64,000 nucleotides of DNA from Terrihalobacillus insolitus (GCF_028416575.1 NZ_JAMQKB010000004.1:1-64000), one strand, 5' to 3'. Counted from the stretch's first letter, positions 52,853 to 63,106 are shown. Notes: generated by a model not told the origin, from the letters alone. Numbers and translations are program-made.

Positions 52853-53485
52853 ATGACAGAAGATCAGACAGAATATGTATGGTATGCCAGTTATGGCTCC
52901 AACTTATGTGAAGAACGGTTTCTTTGCTATATTTTAGGTGGAAGACCACCAGGTTCTGCTGAAAGTGAGGTCGGAGCACGGGATAAAACATTACCAAGGG
53001 ATTCCCAACCTGTTAAATTTAAATTTCCACTTTATTTCACAGGATATTCCAGCCGTTGGGGCGGTGGTGGTGCGGTTATCGGACTAACAGAACCGGAATC
53101 AGAAGAAACGCTCGGTCGCATGTTTTTAATCACGAAGGAGCAGTTTGTCGATGTCGTCAGACAGGAAAACGGGATCGATGATTTCGAGATTGACTTTGAA
53201 AAGGTCATCAAAAATAAATCCTTTGTGATGCAGGAGTCGTTTTATGGAAACATCGTTTATACTGGTGATTGTGAAGGGTATCCCATTTTTACCTTTACCA
53301 GTTACCGTGACATGAAAGATAACGAGATTTCTATCCCGTCTGAGAGCTATTTAAAAATGCTTATTCGAGGCTACCAGGAGACATTTGATTTAACAAATAA
53401 AGAGATTGCAGAATATTTGATAATAAAACCTGGTGTACAAGGGCATTACACGAAAGATCGGCTAATGAATCTCATTAGCGACTAG
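52853..53485 (+). CDS. gamma-glutamylcyclotransferase-like protein
   Basis: A 210-residue protein with WYASYGSNL at its N terminus, the glycine loop of the gamma-glutamylcyclotransferase fold, then PLYFTGYSSRWGGGGAVIGL and a late Glu (ESEET) that could act as catalyst. Members act on gamma-glutamyl peptides, but many distant ones have unknown substrates. ATG 52853 has AAGGTGG upstream; GTG codons at 52841/52844 are part of that site. Stand-alone, with its own terminator. Confidence 0.7.
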   Translation: MTEDQTEYVWYASYGSNLCEERFLCYILGGRPPGSAESEVGARDKTLPRDSQPVKFKFPLYFTGYSSRWGGGGAVIGLTEPESEETLGRMFLITKEQFVDVVRQENGIDDFEIDFEKVIKNKSFVMQESFYGNIVYTGDCEGYPIFTFTSYRDMKDNEISIPSESYLKMLIRGYQETFDLTNKEIAEYLIIKPGVQGHYTKDRLMNLISD

Positions 53486-53578
53486 AAGTCCCACATAAAC
53501 ACGGCAACTGGTTTAATTAAACTGCGACTAATCTCAAATAGTATCATTTACTCATTGAACTTTATTTATCCAATATAT

Positions 53579-53608
53579 AAAGCTAATCACAATATGTGGT
53601 TAGCTTTT
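53579..53608 (+). terminator. intrinsic terminator
   Basis: AAAGCTAATCAC / GTGGTTAGCTTTT around AATAT, one G-U pair, then TATG. Confidence 0.75.
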
Positions 53609-53930
53609 ATGTATAGAGTTGGTTCAATAGGCACCATATGTAAAACTGTGCAGGATCCTAAGACTAATGTCTGAGTTAGAAACGTCCTAATCTTTAAGGG
53701 GTTTTTCAAATTTAGTGGACAATGTTTTACCCTAATCCCAATTTTTCTGAATAAATTAGAAGATTTTCTAAAAAATACAGTAAGACAGAGTAAAGTAAAG
53801 GAAGTAAACGGAATCCTTATAAATAGTTAATGGAGTTAAAATGTACGTACCATATAAACAATTTTTACTGTTTTCACTGTTTGAATTTTGTATATAATAA
53901 ATGTACCATCTAAATTAGACTGTTAACCGA

Positions 53931-53948
53931 CTGACTTTTGAACACGCA
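53931..53948. repeat. solo right end of the repeat family
   Basis: ACTGACTTTTGAACACGC resembles GGTGACTTTTTGAACA plus flank. No left end nearby. The rest of 53609-54076 is AT-rich spacer without a supported gene; it must contain the next gene's promoter. Confidence 0.45.
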
Positions 53949-54076
53949 GTAAATGTAATTTTTCTATTTTACTCTTACATAAAAACTACGAATGATTGCA
54001 TCAATTTAATGTTTTTATAAAAAGATAATAGAAATAAAATACTAGTAATAATACAAAAAGAGGGGTGTCTTTCAAC

Positions 54077-55018
54077 ATGTTTCAATTTAAATGGAAAAGG
54101 TTAGGGATAGTTGCTGGATTATCATTATCACTTGTAGTAGCTGGCTGTGGACAAGAAGATACAGACGATACTGCAAATAATGCGGATAATGGTGGTGATG
54201 ACCAGACCGAGACTACTGCAAATGTTAGTTCAGAAATAGAGTATACGATCACAGGTATCGAACCAGGTGCTGGCATTACGCAAGCAACTGATAATGCTTT
54301 AACTGAGTATGAAAATCTTTCAGGCTGGGAACAAGAAACTTCTTCAACAGCTGCAATGTTAACTGCACTTGGGGATGCAATTGATAATGAGGAACCAATT
54401 GTCGTAACTGGGTGGTCACCTCACTACATGTTTGCAAAATATGATTTAAAATATTTAGAGGATCCAGAAGGTGTTTTCGGCGGTGTTGAATACATTGCAA
54501 CTATCGTAAGAAAAGGTTTAAAAGAAGATATGCCTGAGGCTTATACAATTCTTGACAGATTCCAGTGGGAACCAGCTGACATGGAATCAGTCATGCTTGC
54601 CGCACAGGACATTGATTTTGAAAAAGCTGCTCAACAATGGGTCGATGAAAACCAGGAAACAGTCGCAGAATGGACGGACGGTGTGGAGCCTGTAGATGGT
54701 ACTCCAATTGAGTTAGTATTAACTCCTTGGGATACAGAGCGTTCTTCAGCAAATGTTGCAAAAGTAGTATTAGAACAACAAGGTTATGATGTTACACTTA
54801 CTCCAGTTGATCCCTCTGTAATGTTTCAAGCAATTGCAGAAGGTGATGGAGATGCTTCTCTTGCTCCATGGATGCCTCAGACTCACGCTGCTTTCTATGA
54901 AGAGTATGAAGGTCAATTTGAAGATCTTGGGAAAAATTTAACAGGTGCCAAGATTGGGCTAGTTGTACCATCTTATATGGACATTGATTCCATTGAAGAT
55001 CTGGAACCTGCAGAGTAA
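54077..55018 (+). CDS. glycine betaine/proline-type ABC substrate-binding lipoprotein (OpuAC-like)
   Basis: A 313-residue lipoprotein: basic start, hydrophobic segment ending SLVVAGC (lipobox Cys), acidic linker, then the OpuAC/ProX body (EIEYTITGIEPGAGI, VVTGWSPHYMFAKYDLKYLE). The second half (PIELVLTPWDTERSSANVAK, SLAPWMPQTH) repeats the aromatic-box layout that binds quaternary amines. No ATPase or permease is adjacent, so it must join a transporter encoded elsewhere. ATG 54077 is preferred over GTG 54065, which overlaps the GAGGGG ribosome site. Own terminator. It likely serves osmotic protection. Confidence 0.85.
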   Translation: MFQFKWKRLGIVAGLSLSLVVAGCGQEDTDDTANNADNGGDDQTETTANVSSEIEYTITGIEPGAGITQATDNALTEYENLSGWEQETSSTAAMLTALGDAIDNEEPIVVTGWSPHYMFAKYDLKYLEDPEGVFGGVEYIATIVRKGLKEDMPEAYTILDRFQWEPADMESVMLAAQDIDFEKAAQQWVDENQETVAEWTDGVEPVDGTPIELVLTPWDTERSSANVAKVVLEQQGYDVTLTPVDPSVMFQAIAEGDGDASLAPWMPQTHAAFYEEYEGQFEDLGKNLTGAKIGLVVPSYMDIDSIEDLEPAE

Positions 55019-55030
55019 AGTAGTAAACGA

Positions 55031-55058
55031 AAAAACTCCCCTTTAAGGGGAGTTTTTC
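55031..55058 (+). terminator. intrinsic terminator after the OpuAC-like gene
   Basis: AAAAACTCCCC / GGGGAGTTTTT, tight loop, followed by CTT. Confidence 0.85.
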
Positions 55059-55261
55059 TTGCTTTATGTGTCCATTGAGCCATCCTCTTTTTTAGTAGGA
55101 CAGAAAACACGATCTTATGTCCCGCCACCTTGTCACATTGAACGACATTAGTGGAGAGAGGATATTAAATTTGCTACAGTAGACACTAAAAGAGTAATGT
55201 AGTGTCATAAGTGTAGGTTGACGAAAATAATAAACAGTAGTCGTAAGAAAAAGGTGATACA

Positions 55262-56737
55262 ATGAATAATAAAGAGGAAAGTACAAAGATAGGATGGAAC
55301 TTAGATAACAGTTATGTTCGTTTGCCAGAATTATTTTTTTCAAATCTTAGCTTAAACCCTGTACGATCCCCGGAGTTGGTCGTACTGAATAATTCTTTGG
55401 CAACAACCCTAGATTTGAACGTCGAAGCGCTAAAAAGTGAAGAGGGTGTAGCAGTTCTTGCAGGCAACCAGACTCCTGATAGCGGTATGCCTCTTGCGCA
55501 AGCATATGCTGGGCATCAATTCGGGCATTTTACCATCTTAGGGGATGGTCGGGCCATGCTAATTGGCGAACAAGTCACTCGTCAAGATAAGAGAGTGGAT
55601 ATCCAGCTCAAGGGTTCGGGTAGGACGCCATATTCCCGCGGTGGTGACGGTAGAGCAGCACTTGGACCAATGCTTAGGGAATACATCATCAGTGAAGCTA
55701 TGCATGCACTTGGTATACCTACTACCCGTAGTCTAGCTGTGGTGACAACTGGAGAAACAATCACTCGTGAAACCGAACTTCCTGGTGCAATAATGACTCG
55801 TGTGGCTGCCAGTCATTTGCGTGTTGGTACCTTTCAATACGCTGCGAAATGGGGAACAGAAGAGGAGCTTCAAGCCCTGGCTGATTATGCAATAAAGCGC
55901 CACTTTCCAGATGTTGAAGAAGATGAGAATCAATATCTTTCCCTTCTTAAGGAAGTGATCAATCGGCAGGCTGCACTGATTGCACAGTGGCAGCTGGTAG
56001 GTTTTGTTCATGGGGTGATGAACACGGATAATATGACCATTAGTGGGGAAACCATTGATTATGGTCCTTGTGCCTTCATGGATACTTATGATCCTGAAAC
56101 AGTTTTCAGTTCCATTGATAGACAAGGCCGCTATGCCTATGGCAATCAACCGACTATTGGAGGGTGGAATCTAGTCCGTTTTGCTGAGAGTTTATTACCA
56201 CTACTTGATAAAGATCAGGATCGGGCTGTTCAAATTGCCCAAGATGAAATTTCAAAGTATATGGATTTGTATCATTCTCATTGGCTTGAGGGAATGAGAG
56301 CAAAATTGGGGATATTTAACGAAGAGAAAGAAGACCAATCGCTTATGGAAGACCTTCTCAGCATGATGAAAAAGTATCGTGCGGACTATACCAATACTTT
56401 CCGCGCATTAACTTTTAATGAGCCAGAAGATTTTGTCTTATTTGGAACCTCAGACTTTACCAAGTGGAAGGACCGTTGGCAGACAAGACGAGACAGACAG
56501 CAAGCGTCAACAGCTGATTCTCATGAGTTAATGCGAAACAGCAACCCTGCCGTTATCCCGCGGAACCATCGGGTAGAAGAGGCACTAGATGCTGCAGTGG
56601 AAGAAGGAGATTACAGCGTGATGGAGCAATTTCTGGATGTTCTTTCAACTCCTTATGCGCACACGCCTGAACAGGCCGAATACACCACTCCACCAGCACC
56701 ATCAAACATTCCATACCAAACATTTTGCGGCACATGA
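55262..56737 (+). CDS. selO: SelO/YdiU protein AMPylase
   Basis: A 491-residue pseudokinase-fold enzyme that transfers AMP to protein hydroxyls, linked in other bacteria to redox stress. [19 protein letters not shown] is the family signature, followed by [20 protein letters not shown] and [20 protein letters not shown] (metal-binding Asn/Asp). The penultimate region ends FCGT, where the Cys takes the place of selenocysteine in other SelO proteins. AAAGGTGATACA precedes the ATG. Full length for the family. A broken copy of its last ~70 codons lies at 19829. Confidence 0.92.
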   Translation: MNNKEESTKIGWNLDNSYVRLPELFFSNLSLNPVRSPELVVLNNSLATTLDLNVEALKSEEGVAVLAGNQTPDSGMPLAQAYAGHQFGHFTILGDGRAMLIGEQVTRQDKRVDIQLKGSGRTPYSRGGDGRAALGPMLREYIISEAMHALGIPTTRSLAVVTTGETITRETELPGAIMTRVAASHLRVGTFQYAAKWGTEEELQALADYAIKRHFPDVEEDENQYLSLLKEVINRQAALIAQWQLVGFVHGVMNTDNMTISGETIDYGPCAFMDTYDPETVFSSIDRQGRYAYGNQPTIGGWNLVRFAESLLPLLDKDQDRAVQIAQDEISKYMDLYHSHWLEGMRAKLGIFNEEKEDQSLMEDLLSMMKKYRADYTNTFRALTFNEPEDFVLFGTSDFTKWKDRWQTRRDRQQASTADSHELMRNSNPAVIPRNHRVEEALDAAVEEGDYSVMEQFLDVLSTPYAHTPEQAEYTTPPAPSNIPYQTFCGT

Positions 56738-56791
56738 GAGGACAGGAGTTCAGGCTCACTGCCCCACTGGGACAAGGAGCCTGTCCCCTCC
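56736..56791. other. inverted repeat downstream of selO
   Basis: GAGGACAGG and CCTGTCCCCTC form a stem over a ~34-base loop that can fold further; there is no T-run. It may act as a terminator for selO. The remaining bases to 57006 have no supported gene. Confidence 0.4.
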
Positions 56792-57006
56792 TATCCCGTA
56801 TTGATGAGCTATTCTAATATCCTATCTGCCTAGAGGGGGAAGGATATACCACCAGATGACGTTGGCGGAGAACCTGGATATGAGAGGAATTTTTGAAAGT
56901 GATCAATGATAAAAATCATCCAACCATCAGGACACAATAAGATGGAGTGTTGTACAGGGTTTTCAGAGTTGGATTTGGAGATTATTAACAGACGGTTGAA
57001 ATATGT

Positions 57007-57633
57007 TTAGAACTGATTTTGAAAATACAATCCACTCGTATAAATTATGGTTAAATGGCGAATTATTTCATCCATCGAATGGTGACTTTCATTATCCACT
57101 AATTCCCACATGAACATCTCATTGGAATAAAACCAGCCTCTTGCAACGAGGGTGGGATCTAAATTTTGTTTTGCTAGATTTTGAGATTGGGCATAATGGA
57201 TGTCCTGTGCAATTCGTTTAATGAAACGCTCTTGTATGTTTTTCCACTCTTGATTAACCTCTTCTGATACGCCGATTGCTTCCTTAACAATTTGCATCAT
57301 TTCCCGTTCTTTCACTGCCAACGAGAGGAATAAATTTACTTGATTTGCGATCATTTCGTGGGCGTTTTCTCTTGTCGTTGGTTCGAAAGGCTTCTCCGCA
57401 ATTTCGTAAAATTTAATCATTAGTTCTTCCATTAATTCAATGAACAAGTCGTTTTTATTTTTAAAATATACGTAAGCTGTTCCGTACCCAGTATTTGCGG
57501 TTTTAATAATTTGGGATATGGTTGTTTTTTGAAATCCAGACTGAAGAAAGACTTCACGTCCAGCTTTAAGAAGCTTTTTTTTCGTTTGGATTGCTTGTTG
57601 TTGTCTATTCGTTGAGGGTTCCTTTGTAGACAT
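57007..57633 (-). CDS. TetR/AcrR-family regulator, divergent from kynU
   Basis: A 208-residue TetR protein: REVFLQSGFQKTTISQIIKT, ANTGYGTAYVYFKNKNDLF is the HTH, followed by a helical ligand domain. I start at ATG 57633 (AAAGGAATG upstream). A longer open frame to 57708 runs through a repeat element and is not credible. It is divergent from the kynurenine operon, which likely is its target: TGTCATTGACA overlaps the kynU -35 box and GTATAGTATAC lies 17 bases before it. Kynurenine or a related metabolite is a plausible inducer; this is inference. Confidence 0.82.
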   Translation of the reverse strand: MSTKEPSTNRQQQAIQTKKKLLKAGREVFLQSGFQKTTISQIIKTANTGYGTAYVYFKNKNDLFIELMEELMIKFYEIAEKPFEPTTRENAHEMIANQVNLFLSLAVKEREMMQIVKEAIGVSEEVNQEWKNIQERFIKRIAQDIHYAQSQNLAKQNLDPTLVARGWFYSNEMFMWELVDNESHHSMDEIIRHLTIIYTSGLYFQNQF

Positions 57634-57660
57634 ATTTTCATTCCTTTCACGATATAAGAG

Positions 57661-57713
57661 TGTGTGTTCAAAAAGTCGCCGCTTATCATTTGGTGACTTT
57701 TTGAACATGCTCT
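57661..57713. repeat. short copy of the inverted-repeat element
   Basis: GTGTGTTCAAAAAGTCGCC at the left and GGTGACTTTTTGAACATGC at the right leave only ~15 bases between the arms, so it is a compact palindrome (internally deleted). It lies directly upstream of the TetR start and may carry or disturb its promoter. Confidence 0.7.
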
Positions 57714-57764
57714 AAGACTGTTTTTATTTTACTGGATTTTATGGATATTGGTAAGTATATTTTT

Positions 57765-57820
57765 GTATAGTATACCATTGATATTATGTCATTGACATAT
57801 TGTCACCCAAAACATATAAT
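57765..57820 (+). promoter_or_regulatory. kyn promoter with candidate operators
   Basis: TTGACA (57792) and TATAAT (57815), both perfect, 17 bases apart. TGTCATTGACA (57787-57797) spans the -35 box and GTATAGTATAC (57765-57775) lies upstream; both are palindromes and suit the divergent TetR regulator. Confidence 0.65.
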
Positions 57821-57868
57821 TAATGTAGTTAATAATTATAATTTTCAGAAATCTAGGAGGATTAAGAA

Positions 57869-59155
57869 ATGAACGATCAACCTACTAAGTATTCACGCGA
57901 ATTTGCAATACAAATGGATGAAGAAGATGAACTTCATGCCTATCGTGCTGAATTTTATGTTAAGGAAGGTAGCATTTATTTTGATGGGAATTCTCTTGGT
58001 CTTTTATCGAAAAGGGCTGAAAAATCCATGCTGTTGTTACTAGATTCGTGGAAAAAATATGGGATAGACGGCTGGATAGAAGGGGAGTATCCGTGGTTTT
58101 ATTTATCTGAGTCCCTTGGGGGAAAAATGGCATCTTTAGTTGGGGCAGCACCTGAAGAAGTAATTGTCACAGGCTCCACGACATCGAATCTTCATCAGTT
58201 AATCTCAACTTTTTATGAACCTAAAGGAATGAGGACGAAAATTTTAGCGGATAACATTACGTTTCCAAGCGATATTTATGCTTTGAAAAGTCAAATAAGG
58301 CTAAAGTGTTATGATCCTGATGAGCATTTGGTCACGGTAAACAGTCGAGATGGTCATCTACTCAGTGAAGCGGACATTATTGAGTCCATGACGGATGATA
58401 TACTGGTAATTGTTTTATCAAGTATATTATATCGTAGTGGACAAATTCTTGATATGAAGCTGTTGACAGAAGAAGCACACAAACGAGGAATTATAATTGG
58501 ATTTGATCTTTGCCATTCTATAGGATCAATACCACACCAACTAAGTAAATGGGAGGTGGATTTTGCTTTTTGGTGCACATATAAACATTTGAATGGTGGA
58601 CCGGGGTCGGTTGGAGCACTGTATGTAAATAAGCGACATTTTGGAAAAGAGCCAGGTCTTGCGGGATGGTTTAGCTCACGGAAGGATAAACAGTTTGATA
58701 TGGAGCACGACTTAACCCAGGCCAATCATGCTGGAGCATATCAAATGGGAACTCCCCATGTTTTAAGTGTGGCTCCATTGATTGGTTCTTTGGAGATCTT
58801 TGACGAAATTGGGATCGAAAGTATTCGAGAAAAATCATTGGAACTGACGGGTTATATGTTAGAGCTAATTAATCATGAATTGATTGAGTATGAATTTGTC
58901 GTTCGTAATCCTGAAGAAGATAGTAAACGTGGTGGACATATTTATTTGGAGCATCCAGAAGCGGCTAGAATTTGCAAGGCTTTAAAAGCAAAACATATTG
59001 TGCCTGATTTTCGGACTCCTAATGGGATTCGCCTAGCACCAGTTGCCCTTTACAACACGTTTGAAGAAGTTTGGAAGACCATACAAACGTTGAAAACAAT
59101 TATGGATGAAGAAGAGTACAAGGAGTTCGATAACAAAAGGGGAGTGGTGGCATGA
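57869..59155 (+). CDS. kynU: kynureninase
   Basis: A 428-residue PLP enzyme that cleaves kynurenine to anthranilate and alanine. [15 protein letters not shown] opens the family pattern, [15 protein letters not shown] binds phosphate, and [18 protein letters not shown] contains the PLP Lys; a C-terminal [16 protein letters not shown] is conserved. AGGAGG precedes the ATG. First gene of the kynU-kynB-kynA-transporter operon, a complete tryptophan-to-anthranilate route. No anthranilate dioxygenase is in this window, so anthranilate either leaves, feeds biosynthesis or enters the CoA pathway upstream. Confidence 0.94.
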   Translation: MNDQPTKYSREFAIQMDEEDELHAYRAEFYVKEGSIYFDGNSLGLLSKRAEKSMLLLLDSWKKYGIDGWIEGEYPWFYLSESLGGKMASLVGAAPEEVIVTGSTTSNLHQLISTFYEPKGMRTKILADNITFPSDIYALKSQIRLKCYDPDEHLVTVNSRDGHLLSEADIIESMTDDILVIVLSSILYRSGQILDMKLLTEEAHKRGIIIGFDLCHSIGSIPHQLSKWEVDFAFWCTYKHLNGGPGSVGALYVNKRHFGKEPGLAGWFSSRKDKQFDMEHDLTQANHAGAYQMGTPHVLSVAPLIGSLEIFDEIGIESIREKSLELTGYMLELINHELIEYEFVVRNPEEDSKRGGHIYLEHPEAARICKALKAKHIVPDFRTPNGIRLAPVALYNTFEEVWKTIQTLKTIMDEEEYKEFDNKRGVVA

Positions 59156-59158
59156 GTG

Positions 59159-59830
59159 ATGAAAGGTAAAAGTAAAATCGTTAATAATTATATAGATATT
59201 TCCCAGCCTTTGGATGCTAATATCGGTCATTGGACAGGAGATACACCGTTTTCCTATGAATTGTCATTTTCCAAAGAACAAACGGGTTCTGTTAATATTG
59301 GTCGAATATCCTCAAGCTTGCATACAGGGACCCACGTTGATGCTCCATTTCATTTTGAAAAGAATGGGGAAAATATTCACCAACTGGATATAAACGTATT
59401 TATTGGGCCTGCTAGATTAATAGATGTTTCGAAGTTTAAACAGATTGATAGAGAGGTGTTAAGTCGATTTGACCTTGACGGGGTAGAGAGGGTTTTGCTG
59501 AAAACAGCGATTCCAAATAAGCCTGAACGATTTCCAGAAGAAATTCCTTTTTTAACAGAAGAAGGTGCTGATCTTTTAAAGGAAAAAGGTATCTTCCTTG
59601 TTGGGGTGGATGTTCCCTCAGTTGACCCAATTAATAGCAAGGAAATGAGTGCCCATAAGGCGCTATACCGAAATGGGATTCACATTTTAGAAAATATTAT
59701 GGTTGATGATATTGAACAGGGGGATTATGAACTGATCGCACTTCCTCTTCCAATAGTAGGGGCAGATGGTAGTCCAGTTCGAGCTGTTATTCGATCATTA
59801 AATAAAAGGCAAGGAGGAAAAACATGGTAA
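59159..59830 (+). CDS. kynB: kynurenine formamidase
   Basis: A 223-residue metal-dependent hydrolase that converts N-formylkynurenine to kynurenine and formate. [15 protein letters not shown] carries the HxGTHxDxPxH metal motif; [20 protein letters not shown] and the final [12 protein letters not shown] match KynB. ATG 59159 directly follows the kynU stop; a GTG at 59156 is the alternative. It overlaps kynA by 7 bases. Confidence 0.92.
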   Translation: MKGKSKIVNNYIDISQPLDANIGHWTGDTPFSYELSFSKEQTGSVNIGRISSSLHTGTHVDAPFHFEKNGENIHQLDINVFIGPARLIDVSKFKQIDREVLSRFDLDGVERVLLKTAIPNKPERFPEEIPFLTEEGADLLKEKGIFLVGVDVPSVDPINSKEMSAHKALYRNGIHILENIMVDDIEQGDYELIALPLPIVGADGSPVRAVIRSLNKRQGGKTW

Positions 59831-60669
59831 ATAACAAGGAGTTTGCTTATGATTCTGAAAGAAATATTCAGACAGATTTTGCAAGAAACATGACATATGA
59901 AGAATATTTGAAACTAGATGATATTCTGTCCGCCCAACATCGGTTGTCGGATCATCATGATGAAATGTTATTTATTGTTATTCATCAAGTTAGTGAGCTA
60001 TGGATGAAGCTGATTTTACACGAAATACATTCTGCGATAGATTGTATTAGGCAGGACGATTTTTCGTCAGCTTTCAAGCGTTTGGCTAGGGTTTCAAAAA
60101 TCCAAAACCAAATTATTTCTGCCTGGGATGTTTTATCTACACTCACTCCAGCAGAGTATATTGAATTTCGAGATGCGCTAGGGCAAGCATCTGGATTTCA
60201 ATCGTATCAATATCGACTAATAGAATTTGCACTCGGGTATAAAACACCACATATTTTAAAAATTTATCAAAAGAATTCAGAGCTTTACGCTGTATTAAAA
60301 GAGGCTTTCGGAGCGCCAGGATTATATGATGTCGCTATTCAGGCTTTAGCACGGGCTGGATTTCCTATTAGCAGTGAAATCGTGGAAAGAGACTTTTCCA
60401 TACCATATAATGAAGACGAGTCCGTCAAAAATGCCTGGATGAAAGTGTATCAAAACGTGGATAAGTATTGGGAGTTATATGAACTTGCTGAAAAATTTGT
60501 GGATATTGAAGATTGGTTTCAGCAATGGAGGTTCCGGCATATGAAGACTGTAGAACGAATTATTGGTTTTAAATCAGGCACAGGCGGATCTTCGGGCGTA
60601 AGTTATTTAAAAAAAGTGCTTGATCACCGATTTTTCCCAGAACTCTGGGAGATTCGGACGGAGTTGTAG
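59824..60669 (+). CDS. kynA: tryptophan 2,3-dioxygenase
   Basis: A 281-residue haem enzyme that opens the indole ring of L-tryptophan. [40 protein letters not shown] and [16 protein letters not shown] are conserved; the haem-ligand His is in [14 protein letters not shown], and [11 protein letters not shown] near the end binds substrate. GGAGGAAAAAC precedes the ATG, overlapping kynB by 7 bases. Confidence 0.94.
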   Translation: MVNNKEFAYDSERNIQTDFARNMTYEEYLKLDDILSAQHRLSDHHDEMLFIVIHQVSELWMKLILHEIHSAIDCIRQDDFSSAFKRLARVSKIQNQIISAWDVLSTLTPAEYIEFRDALGQASGFQSYQYRLIEFALGYKTPHILKIYQKNSELYAVLKEAFGAPGLYDVAIQALARAGFPISSEIVERDFSIPYNEDESVKNAWMKVYQNVDKYWELYELAEKFVDIEDWFQQWRFRHMKTVERIIGFKSGTGGSSGVSYLKKVLDHRFFPELWEIRTEL

Positions 60670-60736
60670 GCCAGACAGCTTTTGTATACTGTTACCACAT
60701 AGGCTTTGTCGAATAAAATTAGAGGAGAGTGATAAT

Positions 60737-62074
60737 ATGAATCGTGAGCAGTGGTCATCGAAACTAGGCTTTATTATGGCTTCGGCAGGTGCAGCAATTG
60801 GGCTAGGGGCAATTTGGAAATTCCCATATGTAGCAGGCATGAATGGGGGAGCAGCTTTTTTCCTCATCTTTATCTTGTTTACTGTTTTAATTGGTCTTCC
60901 GATGCTTATTTCTGAGTTTGTTATTGGACGAGGCGCAAAGAAAGAGGCGATTACTGCTTATAAAACACTTGCGCCAAATAGTAAGTGGAAAATAGTTGGG
61001 CAGTTCGGGGTTTTAGGTTCTTTTCTCTTGCTATCTTTTTACAGCGTTGTCGGTGGATGGGTGTTAATCTATACCTTTTTATCCATTACTGGGCAGGTCA
61101 TTGGCGAAGGTGCGAACTATCCAGACCTTTTTGGCAGTATAACAGCATCTCCATTCATAACTTTAACAGGATTGGCGACATTCTTACTTATTAATGTCAT
61201 GGTTATATCTCTTGGAATCAAAAATGGAATTGAAAAAGCGAGTAAGTACATGATGCCATTATTATTCATTTTCTTCATTGTTCTCGTTGTTCGTTCCTTG
61301 ACATTAGAAGGAGCTATGGAGGGAGTTTCTTTTTTCTTAAAGCCGAATTTTTCTAGCATTACAGCTGGGGGAGTCCTGTATGCACTTGGTCAATCGTTTT
61401 TCGCATTAGCTGTTGGGTTTTCCTGTATGGTTACATACAGTTCCTACTTAGGTAAAGAAGTAAGTATTCCTAATGCTGCTTCTTCTGTTGTTTTAATGAA
61501 TATTTTTGTATCATTGCTTGCGGGATTGGCAATCTTTCCAGCAGTATTCGCATTTGGGTTAGAGCCAACAGAGGGACCAGGTCTCTTATTTGTTATTTTA
61601 CCTACCGTATTCGCTGAGATTCCATTAGGTGGATTGTTCCTTAGTTTATTCATGCTCTTGTTCTTATTTGCAACTTTAACCTCTTCGTTTAGCCTATTAG
61701 AAATTATTGTTTCTGCTTTTACTGAGAACAAAGAACGTTCAAGAAAAAGAGTATCCTGGGTTTCTGGTAGTATCATGTTTATTGCTGGGATTCCAGCCGC
61801 TCTGTCGATGAGTACGCTAAGTAATTTTACCATTTTCGGTAAAACCGTATTCGATGCAACCGATTATCTCGTTAGCAATATCATGCTACCACTTGGAAGT
61901 TTCTTAATTGCCATGTTTATCGTTTATAGAATGGATAAATCACTTGTAGAGAAGGAGTTTAAACTTGCTACTTCTAAATCCATAGATTGGTATTCTGCTT
62001 GGGTTTTTTTGATGAAATGGGTTGTACCGATTACAATATTGATTGTATATATAAATATGTTAGGTATTTGGTAA
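60737..62074 (+). CDS. NSS-family sodium-dependent transporter, likely for tryptophan
   Basis: A 445-residue LeuT/NSS-type symporter with about eleven TM helices. SAGAAIGLGAIWKFPYVAGM in TM1 holds the sodium and substrate backbone site, and FFALAVGFSCMVTYSSYLGK in TM6 the unwound section. I start at ATG 60737 because AGAGGAGAGTGA lies before it and the NSS fold begins there; the open frame from 60620 overlaps kynA. It shares the kyn operon, so tryptophan or kynurenine uptake is the best guess. Confidence 0.88.
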   Translation: MNREQWSSKLGFIMASAGAAIGLGAIWKFPYVAGMNGGAAFFLIFILFTVLIGLPMLISEFVIGRGAKKEAITAYKTLAPNSKWKIVGQFGVLGSFLLLSFYSVVGGWVLIYTFLSITGQVIGEGANYPDLFGSITASPFITLTGLATFLLINVMVISLGIKNGIEKASKYMMPLLFIFFIVLVVRSLTLEGAMEGVSFFLKPNFSSITAGGVLYALGQSFFALAVGFSCMVTYSSYLGKEVSIPNAASSVVLMNIFVSLLAGLAIFPAVFAFGLEPTEGPGLLFVILPTVFAEIPLGGLFLSLFMLLFLFATLTSSFSLLEIIVSAFTENKERSRKRVSWVSGSIMFIAGIPAALSMSTLSNFTIFGKTVFDATDYLVSNIMLPLGSFLIAMFIVYRMDKSLVEKEFKLATSKSIDWYSAWVFLMKWVVPITILIVYINMLGIW

Positions 62075-62155
62075 AGGAACAGGTAACGATATGAACATTT
62101 AAATATGCTTGATGGTAGGGATTGAGTGTGCATTAGCATGACCACAATAGAAGAT

Positions 62156-62200
62156 AAAAAACCTGACATTCTTAATTGAAAATGGATTTCAGGTTTTTTA
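62156..62200 (+). terminator. intrinsic terminator of the kyn operon
   Basis: AAAAAACCTGA / TCAGGTTTTTT with a 22-base loop that can pair internally, ending in a T-run. Confidence 0.75.
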
Positions 62201-62354
62201 TTGCTTATCTGTTTTTGTTAGTTTACTATGTTCTTTTGTTCTTACAAAAATGACGGTTCTGAATTACATGAAATTGCTCTTCCAATAAGTTATCATGGAT
62301 ATTAGGGTTAGTGAGAAAACAATAAAGTGGGGTACTAAGTAGGGAGGGACAATA

Positions 62355-62894
62355 TTGAAACTTTTAGGATTATCAGGATCATTAGTTGGATGGAAGACAA
62401 ATGTTGCTGTCCATAATGTCTTAACAGCGGCAAAAGATCTTGATTCTAACATAGAAACTGAATTACTTGATTTAAGGGATTACGAAGTCGAATTTATGAA
62501 TGGTGATCCATTAGCATATTATAATGAGGATACTTGGAATGTGGTAAATAAGGTCACGTCTGCTGACTTACTTGTTATCGGCACTCCAATTTTTCAAGCA
62601 TCCATTTCAGGCGCATTAAAAAACCTTTTCGATCACCTTCCAGTAGACGCTTTTAAGGGTAAAGTAACTGGCATGGTCACAAATGGGGCAATTGACAAAC
62701 ATTTTCTTGTCTCCGAGTATCAACTAAAACCGATTTTAACCTATTTGAAGGCATTGGTACCTACAACAAGTATTTTCATCCATGAAGATGCGTTTAATGA
62801 TGTAAATGAAATTATAGACAAGGAAGTATCAATGCGCATAAAGATGCTTTCTGAAGAAATGTTGTTTTTACAAAAATGCTTGGATAGTAAGTGA
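62355..62894 (+). CDS. NADPH-dependent FMN reductase family protein
   Basis: A 179-residue flavodoxin-like protein: LLGLSGSLVGWKTNVAVHNV is the FMN loop and IGTPIFQASISGALKNLFDH the SsuE/NADPH-FMN reductase signature. TTG start with GGGAGGGAC upstream. It differs clearly from the reductase at 10160. SsuE-like enzymes give FMNH2 to sulfonate monooxygenases, and a SAM riboswitch lies just downstream, so a sulfur-metabolism link is possible but no monooxygenase is in view. Confidence 0.8.
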   Translation: MKLLGLSGSLVGWKTNVAVHNVLTAAKDLDSNIETELLDLRDYEVEFMNGDPLAYYNEDTWNVVNKVTSADLLVIGTPIFQASISGALKNLFDHLPVDAFKGKVTGMVTNGAIDKHFLVSEYQLKPILTYLKALVPTTSIFIHEDAFNDVNEIIDKEVSMRIKMLSEEMLFLQKCLDSK

Positions 62895-62941
62895 GTGATA
62901 GGGAGAGGATCCGAGTCCTTTGTCCTTGATAAACTTATGTG

Positions 62942-62970
62942 TTGACATACTTTCAAAGTCCTAGTACCTT
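62942..62970 (+). promoter_or_regulatory. promoter of the SAM-riboswitch transcript
   Basis: TTGACA (62942), then TACCTT at 62965 after 17 bases; the -10 box is poor. Confidence 0.4.
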
Positions 62971-62993
62971 ATTAATACAGAATTAAATATTGT

Positions 62994-63106
62994 TTCTTAT
63001 CAAGATAGGCGGAGGGACTGGCCCATTGAAACCGAGCAACAGACTTTTTCAAAAAAGTACTGTGCTAATTCCTGTGAGCATTATAAAAATGCTCAAGAGA
63101 TAAGAG
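62994..63106 (+). ncRNA. SAM-I (S-box) riboswitch
   Basis: CTTATC at the start pairs with GATAAG at the end (P1). In between are AGGCGGAGGGACTGGCCCA, TGAAACCGAGCAACAG, GTGCTAATTCC and the GAGCATT/AATGCTC P4 stem, the conserved S-box order. One usual base differs (GAAACC for GAAGCC). S-box RNAs stop transcription when S-adenosylmethionine is plentiful. Confidence 0.92.

Noticed and set aside
57634-57708. 25-residue N-terminal extension of the kyn TetR regulator
   Set aside because: Encoded by the inverted-repeat element; a good ribosome site marks ATG 57633.
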